Assembly: GCA_964484125.1 (NCBI GenBank)
Contig: CAZAEK010000009.1
Span: 1 to 64,000 of the forward strand
DNA length: 64,000 nt
From: DSSM01 sp964484125
GTDB taxonomy: Bacteria > Bacteroidota > Ignavibacteria > Tepidaquicellales > Tepidaquicellaceae
Direction: 5' to 3'
This document shows, one piece after another, positions 42,778 to 51,050 of this stretch (positions within the stretch are counted from its first letter, which is position 1; each line of letters begins with the position of its first letter). The notes under the pieces were generated by a model. The model saw only the letters and a program-made list of their open reading frames with translations. It was not told where the DNA came from and did not search any database. A program made the position numbers and the translations under genes.

Positions 42778-43685
42778 TATTTACCTTTTTTTGCAGCGAG
42801 CGACTCAATCCCCCATACAATAAGAATACCTATTATAATCAGTAAAATAGCTATTACCACTTCCCAGTTAAAATTCTGAGGTATATACCAGTTATAGCCA
42901 ATAACTTTTTCTTTTCCAGTTTGCAACATTTTAGTAATTTCAGTCTTCCAGGGCCAAAGAATTCCTAAAGAGCCGAAAACAAATCCGGTCAGAGTTGCAA
43001 TTGTTTCATCTCTGAACTTTTTAAAAACCCAGGATAAAAAATGAGAAAAGGCAAGTAAGCCAAAAAATGCACCAAGTCCGAATGGAATAAGTTGTAATAA
43101 GTTAATATTTTTTACTGCATCTATCATGAGTAATTCATAGTTTCCGAGTAAAAGAAGAACAAATGAACCTGAAAGCCCGGGTAATATCATACTGCAGATT
43201 GCGAGTACTCCGCAAAAGAATATATAAACCGTTGAATCGTTTTCAGTAGCTGGTTCCAATACAGTTGTAATAATAACTGCGATAGCTGTTCCTATAAGAA
43301 AAGTAATTATAACAGGAATATTCCATTTAGATATTGTTTTACCTACAAAGAATATAGAAGCGAGTATTAAACCAAAAAAGAAAGCCCAGATAAAGACAGG
43401 GTAATGCTCAAACATAGGTTTGAAGACAAAAGACAGAGCGAAAACACCGGTTGCTGCACCTCCGAAGACTGTAATTAAAAAAAGAAAATTTGTGTAATCA
43501 AGAAATTCCCTGAATTTTCCTGTAAAAAAAAGTTTTACCGCTTTCAAATCAAAAGATTTTAATGAGTTCAGTATCTTCTCAAGAATTCCTGTAATGAATG
43601 CTATAGTCCCTCCCGAAACACCGGGTATTATATTAGCCGCACCAATAGCTAATCCTTTCACATAGAGCTGGAAATATTCTTTCAT
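42777..43685 (-). CDS. DUF368 (PopT-like) polyprenyl-phosphate transporter
   Basis: This 302-residue polytopic membrane protein has the DUF368 signature GAANIIPGVSGGTIAFITGI (residues 16-35) and a second half-repeat CSMILPGLSGSFVLLLLGN near residues 162-180, giving the inverted-repeat look of a transporter with about eight to ten helices. Members of this family (PopT) have been shown to recycle undecaprenyl phosphate across the membrane for wall synthesis. The gene starts 9 bases after the glycyl radical enzyme gene on the same strand, so it may be the last gene of that operon, though no functional link is evident. Confidence 0.85.
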   Translation of the reverse strand: MKEYFQLYVKGLAIGAANIIPGVSGGTIAFITGILEKILNSLKSFDLKAVKLFFTGKFREFLDYTNFLFLITVFGGAATGVFALSFVFKPMFEHYPVFIWAFFFGLILASIFFVGKTISKWNIPVIITFLIGTAIAVIITTVLEPATENDSTVYIFFCGVLAICSMILPGLSGSFVLLLLGNYELLMIDAVKNINLLQLIPFGLGAFFGLLAFSHFLSWVFKKFRDETIATLTGFVFGSLGILWPWKTEITKMLQTGKEKVIGYNWYIPQNFNWEVVIAILLIIIGILIVWGIESLAAKKGK

Positions 43686-43694
43686 ATATAATAT

Positions 43695-46058
43695 TTAATT
43701 TTTAAGTTGTTCTGTTCTTTCAATTATCTCATTCTGTAAATCAATTCCAAGGTTAACAAAATAGTCGCTGTAACCGGCAACCCTTACTATTAAATCTCTG
43801 TATTCTTCAGGATTTTTCTGTGCTTTTCTTAATGTTTCAGCCGATACAACATTGAACTGAATATGATGACCATCCATTTTGAAATAGCTCCTTACAAGAT
43901 GAAGTATGTTATTAATACCTTCATCAGACTCCAGAAACTGCGGAGTGAATTTTTGATTGAGAAGAGTGCCTCCTGTTTTGAGATGGTCAATTTTTGCTGC
44001 AGATTTAATTACTGCAGTAGGTCCTTTTCTGTCTGCTCCCTGCACAGGCGAAATACCTTCAGAAAGAGGTTTACCAGAAAGTCTCCCGTCAGGTGTTGCA
44101 CCTGTAACGCTTCCAAAATAAATGTGGCACGTTGTAGGTAGGAGATTTATCCTGAAATATCCGCCTTTAGTATTTTTCCTGCCATCAATTGCATTAAAAT
44201 AAATATCAAATACTTTTTTCATTATATCATCTGCATAATCTTCATCATTCCCATATTTGGGAGAGTTATCTGAAATATATTTCTTTAGATTTTCAAAACC
44301 GCTGAAGTTATTGTCTAAAGCTTTAATAAAGTCATTCAGACTTATAATTTTTTTATCATATACAGCAAATTTCAAAGCAGTAAGGGAATCTGTTATTGTG
44401 CCTGTTCCGACTCCCTGAATATATGAAGTATTATATCTGGCGCCTCCGTCATTATAATCCCTGCCGTTTTTAATACAATCATCAATAAGTATAGACAGGA
44501 AAGGAGCAGGTAAATATTCAGCCCAGATTCTTTCTATGATTAAATTACCTTTGATTTTAATATCAATAAAATACTCCATCTGCTTTTTAAAAGCATTAAG
44601 CAAATCTTCGAAAGATCTGAAACTTTCAGGAGTTCCGGTTTCAATTCCTGTTTTTTTCCCTGTTCTGGGGTCTGTACCGTTATGCAAAGTAATTTCAAGC
44701 ACTTTTGGAATATTAAAATAGCCTGTTAATATATAACTTTCTTTCCCAAAAGCCCCGGTCTCAACACATCCGCTTGCACCTCCGTTTCTTGCATCAATTA
44801 AAGATTTTCCCTGCCTCAACATCTCTGAAATAATAGCATCAGTATTGAATATAGATGGCTGACCAAATCCTGTCTTGATAATTTTCAAAGCACGTTTTAG
44901 AAATTCATCGGGATTTTTCTTACTGATTTGAACCATTGAGCTTGGCTGAAGAATTCTCATCTCTTCTATAACATCGAGAATTTCATAACTTAATTCATTA
45001 ACTGCATCGTTCCCATTTTCATCAAGACCACCGAGATTAATCAGGCAAAAATCAGTATATGTATTACTTTCCTGAGCAGTAACGCCAACTTTTGGCGGAG
45101 CTGGTTGATTGTTAAACTTAACCCAGAAAGACATTAGTAATTCTTTAGCTTCTTCCTTGCTGAGCAATCCGCTTTCAATATCCCTTTTCCAGAATGGGTA
45201 AAGATGTCTGTCAAGTCTTCCGGGATTAAAAGAATCCCATGTATTTAATTCTGTTATTACACAAATATGGACGAACCAGTAATACTGAAGAGCTTCCCAG
45301 AAAGTGTTTGGTGCATTTTCAGGAACCCTGCTGCAGATTCCTGCAAGCGTTTCAAGTTCCTGTTTCCGTTTGCTGTCCTCTTCTTGTTTAGCTAAATTGT
45401 ATAATTTATCTGAGTACCTTTTTGCATAAATAATTATAGCATCGCATGCGATTGACATAGCACGCAGTTCTTCACGTTTTTTGAATGCATATTTATCATT
45501 CCGGAAATCAAGATTTGAAATGCTATCTTCAATTTCTTTTTTAAAATCTTTAAAACCCTTTTTATAAATCTTATCGTCGAGTACTGTATGCCCCGGAGCT
45601 CTTTGTTCCTGAAATTCCGTAAACACACCAGCCGAATATGCGGCTTTCCAGTTATCATCGAGTTCTCTGAAAATTTTATCTCTTATTGAACGTCCGTTCC
45701 AGAATGGAGAGATTTTATTTTTTTGAATATCGTAAAGTTCATCTGAAACAGAAAAGCTTATTTTCTCACGAGAGGCTAGAACATCAAAATCTTTTTCAGT
45801 ATGAGTACAAATTTCCGGATATGTCGGTGTATTAAGCGGTGCGGATCCTCTTTCTCCAACAATCAGTTCGCCATCATTTACGGGAATTTCTTTGTTGGAG
45901 AGTATATATTTAAGTGCAAGTGCTCTTGCCTCAGGTACCGATACCTTTTCAGCAACACCGGAACTATAGAATTCAGTTAATAATACAGCTCTTTCAAGTG
46001 AAAGCGAAGGTTTGGTCCTGATACTATATTCTCTTAATTTTTTAATTCTTTCTGTCAT
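43695..46058 (-). CDS. hypD: Glycyl radical enzyme, probable trans-4-hydroxy-L-proline dehydratase
   Basis: This 787-residue protein is a glycyl radical enzyme: the radical glycine is G762 in RVAGYSDYF, and the thiyl-radical cysteine is C431 with general-base E433 in SGCVETGAFGKE. The GCVE motif marks the dehydratase/lyase branch rather than pyruvate formate-lyase, which has two adjacent cysteines. Blocks such as ELIVGERGSAPLNTPTYPE, FTEFQEQRAPGHTV, FWVKFNNQPAPPK and the length closely resemble clostridial HypD as I remember it, which dehydrates trans-4-hydroxy-L-proline to pyrroline-5-carboxylate. No pyrroline-5-carboxylate reductase is in the window. The activase gene lies one base upstream. 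Substrate assignment is by remembered similarity and could be another GRE of this branch. Confidence 0.8.
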   Translation of the reverse strand: MTERIKKLREYSIRTKPSLSLERAVLLTEFYSSGVAEKVSVPEARALALKYILSNKEIPVNDGELIVGERGSAPLNTPTYPEICTHTEKDFDVLASREKISFSVSDELYDIQKNKISPFWNGRSIRDKIFRELDDNWKAAYSAGVFTEFQEQRAPGHTVLDDKIYKKGFKDFKKEIEDSISNLDFRNDKYAFKKREELRAMSIACDAIIIYAKRYSDKLYNLAKQEEDSKRKQELETLAGICSRVPENAPNTFWEALQYYWFVHICVITELNTWDSFNPGRLDRHLYPFWKRDIESGLLSKEEAKELLMSFWVKFNNQPAPPKVGVTAQESNTYTDFCLINLGGLDENGNDAVNELSYEILDVIEEMRILQPSSMVQISKKNPDEFLKRALKIIKTGFGQPSIFNTDAIISEMLRQGKSLIDARNGGASGCVETGAFGKESYILTGYFNIPKVLEITLHNGTDPRTGKKTGIETGTPESFRSFEDLLNAFKKQMEYFIDIKIKGNLIIERIWAEYLPAPFLSILIDDCIKNGRDYNDGGARYNTSYIQGVGTGTITDSLTALKFAVYDKKIISLNDFIKALDNNFSGFENLKKYISDNSPKYGNDEDYADDIMKKVFDIYFNAIDGRKNTKGGYFRINLLPTTCHIYFGSVTGATPDGRLSGKPLSEGISPVQGADRKGPTAVIKSAAKIDHLKTGGTLLNQKFTPQFLESDEGINNILHLVRSYFKMDGHHIQFNVVSAETLRKAQKNPEEYRDLIVRVAGYSDYFVNLGIDLQNEIIERTEQLKN

Positions 46059-46059
46059 A

Positions 46060-46842
46060 TTATTTATTTACTCTGACGTCTATATCAAGTGTTTTAAAAA
46101 GTTCTTTTATCTCGAGAAGGTAATCAATTGATTGTGATTGAAGTTTTCCTATATTGTCTGAAATTTTAAAGCGTGAATATTTGCTTTCGCCAATTTTATT
46201 ATAGGGCAATAAATCAATCCTTTTTAAATTTTTAAGTTTGTGAACAAAATTAATAATCAACAATAAATTATCTTTAGTATCTGTAATACCCGGAATTAGC
46301 GGTATTCTGAGAGTAACCTTTTCACCAAGTTCATCAAGATGTTTAAGGTTTTTTATAATCTGCTTATTAGATTGTCCCGTATATTCAATATGAAGTTTTT
46401 CGTCAAATAGTTTCAAATCATATAAAAATAAATCAGTATATTCATATATCAAATCAAAGCTATCAACAGGGGCATATCCTGAAGTATCAACTGCGGTGTG
46501 AATATTATGTTTTTTTGACTCAGTGAGAAGTGATTTCAGGAACTCAATTTGATAAAGTGGTTCACCGCCTGAGAAAGTTACACCTCCTTTTGACTGCTCG
46601 TAAAAAACAGAATCTTTAAGAACTTCTTTCATAATTTCTTCAACACTTACTTTTTTTCCGAACTGAATTTCATCACAGCCAAATTTTGTTTCAACTTCAA
46701 TAAGTTCCGGCTCAGCATTCTTGCTTTCCGGATTATGACACCAGCGGCAGTTAAGCCAGCAGCCTTTCATGAATACAGTCGTTCTTATGCCGGGACCGTC
46801 ATGGACTGCATATCTTTTAATATCAAATATTATACCTTCCAT
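46060..46842 (-). CDS. Glycyl radical enzyme activase (radical SAM), short form
   Basis: This 260-residue radical SAM enzyme cleaves S-adenosylmethionine to abstract hydrogen from the glycine of its partner GRE, encoded one base downstream. The SAM [4Fe-4S] motif is C28-x3-C32-x2-C35 (GCWLNCRWC), after DGPGIRTTVF. GGVTFSGGEPL is the SAM-binding segment. Most activases of GRE dehydratases carry an inserted ferredoxin domain with two extra [4Fe-4S] clusters after the CHNPES segment. Here that insert is reduced to about twenty residues with one cysteine (KFGCDEIQFGKKVSVEE), so it resembles the short PFL-type activase. Confidence 0.92.
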   Translation of the reverse strand: MEGIIFDIKRYAVHDGPGIRTTVFMKGCWLNCRWCHNPESKNAEPELIEVETKFGCDEIQFGKKVSVEEIMKEVLKDSVFYEQSKGGVTFSGGEPLYQIEFLKSLLTESKKHNIHTAVDTSGYAPVDSFDLIYEYTDLFLYDLKLFDEKLHIEYTGQSNKQIIKNLKHLDELGEKVTLRIPLIPGITDTKDNLLLIINFVHKLKNLKRIDLLPYNKIGESKYSRFKISDNIGKLQSQSIDYLLEIKELFKTLDIDVRVNK

Positions 46843-46907
46843 ATTTAATCAAACAGTTTTCTGAAATTTATCAATAAATCTGTTTAATAAATATGAATAA
46901 TTTTATC

Positions 46908-47678
46908 TTACTTTTTTTCGAGTTCGGATTTAATATAATAATTCAGGAATCCACTATTCGGATAAAGTTCTTTTCCTTTGTCAAAATATTCCTTTGCCTT
47001 ATCAAATTGCTCAAGTTTTTTGTAGGCAAGTGCCAGATATCCGTATGCCTGGTCTCCGCCCCAGTCGGGATAATATTCTTCCTTTTCGATTCTCGTTGCA
47101 AAAAGCGAAACGGCTTTTTCAAAAATCGGTATAGCTTTCGTAACGCCACCTCCAAAATTTTCAGGGGTGAAATAAGTTGAAGCTCCAAGCAGATACTGGA
47201 ATCTCGGATTATCAATATCTATTGCTTTTATTTTTTGTTCGAGCTGAGCTAATGTTGTTGCAATCTCCATCATCTTTTCCATTTCATAGATATACCTGTT
47301 AAAATTTAATCCATATTTAAGAATGTGACTTTCACTGAAATCATTTTTTTGTTCAATGGATTTATTGATAATCTCAATGGCTGAAGTGTTATACTTTTTC
47401 ATCTTTTCTATATCATTCTTGCCATTGCTCATCCCTGTATATGCGAGATTGTAATCAACATAAGCAATGAAATAATTAACAAGCCATTCGTCGGTTTTAA
47501 GTTGAAGAATTCTTTCATATTCACCTCTGACTTTGAGAAGTTGTTTCTCATCCATAGAATTTATTGCTTCAGTCAGATTTTTCTTTGCCTTTATCATGGC
47601 GTCTTTAAAATCGTCGGCTTTCAAAACCGTAGCAGTTAAAAATATAACTGCAATGAGAAAAAATACTTTTGTTTTCAT
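46908..47678 (-). CDS. Exported TPR-repeat protein
   Basis: This 256-residue protein has a signal peptide (residues 1-21, ending ATVLKA before DDFK) and helical repeats. Near the C-terminus a clear tetratricopeptide repeat is visible (AYGYLALAYKKLEQFDKAKEYFDKGKELYPN). It is predicted to be periplasmic or surface-associated. The gene starts 20 bases after the TonB-dependent receptor gene on the same strand, so the two are probably co-transcribed and the protein may support that receptor. It has no recognisable catalytic motif. The activase gene lies 65 bases further along the same strand. Confidence 0.8.
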   Translation of the reverse strand: MKTKVFFLIAVIFLTATVLKADDFKDAMIKAKKNLTEAINSMDEKQLLKVRGEYERILQLKTDEWLVNYFIAYVDYNLAYTGMSNGKNDIEKMKKYNTSAIEIINKSIEQKNDFSESHILKYGLNFNRYIYEMEKMMEIATTLAQLEQKIKAIDIDNPRFQYLLGASTYFTPENFGGGVTKAIPIFEKAVSLFATRIEKEEYYPDWGGDQAYGYLALAYKKLEQFDKAKEYFDKGKELYPNSGFLNYYIKSELEKK

Positions 47679-47698
47679 AATTTTAATAATTAAAGTTT

Positions 47699-49882
47699 TT
47701 AAAATTGTAACCCAAGACCAACATAAATAATTCTTGGTGAATTATAACTTATACCAATTTTTTCAGAGTAATCAGGAGTATATGTAAATTCAAAAACGTT
47801 ATTAACATTGAATATATTGTTTACTGCAAGAACTGCAACAGCATATTTGCTCAAAAAGCTGAAAACGTATTGTAAATTCATATCAAATCTTCTGTAATCA
47901 GGCATCCTGCCGGAGTTGACTTCTGCAAAGAACGGAATATAAACATTCTGTGATGGCTCAAATATACTACCTGTAACAGGTGTAAATGGTTTACCTGTTG
48001 AATATTTATATGTAGCACCAAGAGTAAGTCTGTCAGTAATGTTATATTCGCCAACAACAGAAAGGGTATGAGTGATATCATAATTAGCACTTGAAACAGA
48101 TGTAGCATAAAATTGTTTACGTCTTGAATCCGCAATAGCATAGGAAATCCATCCATTAAATTTAGGTTTCAATCTCACTTTTAAAAATATATCTATACCT
48201 TTAGCAAAGCCATAACCGGATGAAGAGAAGTTCTGGAAAAATCTATCGAATAGTAAAAGATTTTTATAATCTTTATAATAACTTTCAATACGGAAAATGT
48301 AATCGCCATCGCGGTTATACTCATAGCCAAGAATATAATGATTTGCCTGTTCAGGTAATAAATCATTTTTTCCGCTTTCGAGGAAATATTCAAGTGCTGG
48401 ATTTTGGTGATAAATTCCTGCAGAACCCCTGAGGTAGCTATGTTCAGATAATCTGAAAACCAAAGACAATCTTGGGTCGAGAATTACTTTTTCTGAAATA
48501 GAGTAATAGTCACTTCTCAGTCCGCCTACAATTGCGAGTTGTTTAGAGATTTTGCTTTTTAGTTCGGAATATAAACCGATTCTTCCGTTATTTTTATTTG
48601 AGTTCACTTCAAAATATGGCGCATCTGGTCTTAAATTATAGAAAAGTAATGGTACTTTGCCAATGGTTTCATATTTATTGTATTCAAATTCCGCTCCGGC
48701 AGAAAAATCAAGAGCTTCATTTAGTGGTGTTGAAAAATCTGATCTGAGCTTTGAGTATAGATTTCCGGTTGAGTTATCAATAACACCATATTTTGAAATT
48801 GAATTGTAATTGCTTATTGAAGCATTGATACTTAATAAACTAATTGAGGTGGGAGCAAAGGAATATTTAAGATTTGAAAAGAAGGAATTTGCCTCTGAAT
48901 TAACATAACCGCTGTATGATGGGCTCGAATTTCTGATCCCAACCTTGCTATGATCATAATTTGCATATAATTTTAAAATTCCGGTCTGTGATGTTCTATA
49001 GACCAAAGTGCCTCCGAAACCTGTCGCAGTAGGAGTTTTACTATAATCTTCTGTAATACCATTGATATCTAAAAAAGGTTTTATATAAGTCTGATAAGTT
49101 GCAAAGGTTGCCCCGAATTTTGTATCAGGAGAAACATAAGCACCCTGCAGACTTGCATTTGCAAGTCCGATAAAAGCAAAGATGCCGTTAGAGCTTGGCA
49201 GATCATAGCTTTGAAGGTCGAGGACTGCAGAAAGAACATTTCCGAAACGTGCAGAAAATCCTCCGCTTGAAAAATTAATACCTCTTAATCCCCATGGATT
49301 TATAGTAGAGAAAGATTGCGTGTTATATGCATCCTGAAATATAAAAGGGTTATATAAAGAAGCATTATCAAGAAAAGTGAGAACTTCATTTGGGTCGCCG
49401 CCACGCACAGCAATCCTGCTTCCTTCATCAACCTGATTAGAACCCGGGAAAGTAGTTATGGCTCTGAATAAATCAGCGTCTGCCCCCGGTATCCTGACAA
49501 TTTCAAGGGGAGTCAGTGTTACTTTTGAATTTTCACCTGAAATAAATGAGCTGGCAGTTACTATTATTTCGTCAGTCTTATATTCTTCAGTTTCCATTAC
49601 GATATTAACTACAAGATTCTCATTGCTTATATTAATATTTTTTGAATACTCTTTAAATCCAATTGAGGTACAGATAAGAATATGTGCACCTTTTTTTTCA
49701 GTTTCGAATTCAAAATATCCTTTTTCATCGGCAGTCGTTCCGTCAATTGTGCCTTTAATAACTATATTGGCTCCGACAACAGGTAAAGCATCCTTGTCAG
49801 TAATCTTTCCTGAGATTTTTATCTGTGAATATCCGGGAATTGAGAACAGAAAAAACAGTAATAGTAAATGAGTAATTTTCAT
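47699..49882 (-). CDS. TonB-dependent outer-membrane receptor with carboxypeptidase-regulatory-like domain
   Basis: This 727-residue outer-membrane protein has a signal peptide (residues 1-19, ending IPGYSQ), an N-terminal carboxypeptidase-regulatory-like beta domain (about 22-105; ISGKITDKDALPVVGANIVI), a TonB plug domain (about 120-230; SRIAVRGGDPNEVLTFLDNA) and a C-terminal 22-strand-type barrel ending in aromatic residues (RIIYVGLGLQF). Such receptors import scarce substrates such as metal chelates, sugars or peptides at the expense of the proton gradient. It is shorter than SusC-type receptors, and no SusD partner is adjacent; the exported TPR protein follows 20 bases later. The substrate cannot be told from sequence. 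Confidence 0.92.
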   Translation of the reverse strand: MKITHLLLLFFLFSIPGYSQIKISGKITDKDALPVVGANIVIKGTIDGTTADEKGYFEFETEKKGAHILICTSIGFKEYSKNINISNENLVVNIVMETEEYKTDEIIVTASSFISGENSKVTLTPLEIVRIPGADADLFRAITTFPGSNQVDEGSRIAVRGGDPNEVLTFLDNASLYNPFIFQDAYNTQSFSTINPWGLRGINFSSGGFSARFGNVLSAVLDLQSYDLPSSNGIFAFIGLANASLQGAYVSPDTKFGATFATYQTYIKPFLDINGITEDYSKTPTATGFGGTLVYRTSQTGILKLYANYDHSKVGIRNSSPSYSGYVNSEANSFFSNLKYSFAPTSISLLSINASISNYNSISKYGVIDNSTGNLYSKLRSDFSTPLNEALDFSAGAEFEYNKYETIGKVPLLFYNLRPDAPYFEVNSNKNNGRIGLYSELKSKISKQLAIVGGLRSDYYSISEKVILDPRLSLVFRLSEHSYLRGSAGIYHQNPALEYFLESGKNDLLPEQANHYILGYEYNRDGDYIFRIESYYKDYKNLLLFDRFFQNFSSSGYGFAKGIDIFLKVRLKPKFNGWISYAIADSRRKQFYATSVSSANYDITHTLSVVGEYNITDRLTLGATYKYSTGKPFTPVTGSIFEPSQNVYIPFFAEVNSGRMPDYRRFDMNLQYVFSFLSKYAVAVLAVNNIFNVNNVFEFTYTPDYSEKIGISYNSPRIIYVGLGLQF

Positions 49883-49994
49883 AAAATATACTTAAATAAT
49901 TATGGGTATAACAAAATATAAAAAAAATGATATTCTTTCAATGTTATTATAAAATTTTAAAGAATTAAAATTGTCTGATAAATTTAACAATTTC

Positions 49995-51047
49995 TTAATT
50001 TTGTTGCAGTAGGGATTTAATGAATGCTGATAGCTTTTGAGATACCTGTTCGAATGAGATATTTTCAAGTGTAGGTTCCTTTGTAATCACACAGTCGAAT
50101 CTGGATTTATAAGGAGACCATATTACTTCGTCAGTATTGTAGTGTACGAAGAGACCGAACACCGGAGTTTCAGAAGCAGAAGCAATGTGAACAAGTGATG
50201 TATCGGGAGTGATGAGGAGTGCTGAGAGAGAAATTACAGCGGCAACCGAATCGAGGCTGCCTGAAAATACAGGAATATTATCTGAAATGTTATTTGCCTG
50301 AGCTAATTTGCTTTCAGTGGAAATGAAAAAAACATTGGTATTATATTGCTTTAAAAAAACAACAAGTTTATTGAAGTTTTCTTTTCCCCAGAATCTTGCA
50401 TCGCTTCCTGCAAAAAGGTTTATTGCAATAGTGAATTTCTTTTCCCTGAAATTTCTCATAAGAAAGTTTTCGGCAATAGATACATTATCAGCAGATGGTT
50501 TATAAATTATATTTGCATTTCCCAAATCCGGATTTAACCCGAAGAGTTTTGATATCTCGATTACTCTTTCTACAGGATGATACTTTGTTGCATCAGGTCT
50601 TTGGATAGTATGTGTAAAAAGAGCAGAGTTTGATTTTTCAAGTGCCGCTTTGAACCTGCAATCCGAAAAGGCAATAAAAAGTGAGGCAGTTGAAGAAACA
50701 TCGTCATGAGAATCAATTATACAATCATAATTTTGCGAATTTATTTCCTTTATTATTCGAAGGAAAGTTTTAACACTTTTATCATAAATATACACTTTAT
50801 TGCATAGCTCATTTCTTTCGAAAACAAATTTATTCCTTTTACTGCACAATACATCAATTGTAACCCCATCAATTTTTTTCAGTTCTCCGAGTAATGGAGT
50901 TGTAATAAGCGCATCACCTATATTATTTAATCTGATAATAAGAATTTTACTGATACCGGAAATTTTTACATTAAGTTTTCTCTTCTTTTTAATTAGAATT
51001 GCAAGTTTGAGTGAAAGTGATTTTGATATTTTTTCAGGTTTCTCCAA
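49995..51047 (-). CDS. Glycosyltransferase family 9 (heptosyltransferase-like)
   Basis: This 350-residue cytoplasmic GT-B glycosyltransferase resembles lipopolysaccharide heptosyltransferases. The N-terminal domain begins ILIIRLNNIGDALITTPLLG (about residues 32-51), the classic GT9 opening. The C-terminal nucleotide-sugar-binding region contains LLITPDTSLVHIASASETPVFGLF. It would add a heptose or related sugar to lipid A core or another surface glycan. It starts three bases after the upstream nuclease gene on the same strand, suggesting one transcript. The acceptor and donor are not determined by sequence. The N-terminal ~25 residues before the motif are basic. Confidence 0.9.
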   Translation of the reverse strand: MEKPEKISKSLSLKLAILIKKKRKLNVKISGISKILIIRLNNIGDALITTPLLGELKKIDGVTIDVLCSKRNKFVFERNELCNKVYIYDKSVKTFLRIIKEINSQNYDCIIDSHDDVSSTASLFIAFSDCRFKAALEKSNSALFTHTIQRPDATKYHPVERVIEISKLFGLNPDLGNANIIYKPSADNVSIAENFLMRNFREKKFTIAINLFAGSDARFWGKENFNKLVVFLKQYNTNVFFISTESKLAQANNISDNIPVFSGSLDSVAAVISLSALLITPDTSLVHIASASETPVFGLFVHYNTDEVIWSPYKSRFDCVITKEPTLENISFEQVSQKLSAFIKSLLQQN

Positions 51048-51050
51048 ATT

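Noticed and set aside
49458..49871. 137-codon open frame antisense to the TonB receptor plug region
   Set aside because: No recognisable domain; fully explained by the receptor gene on the other strand.
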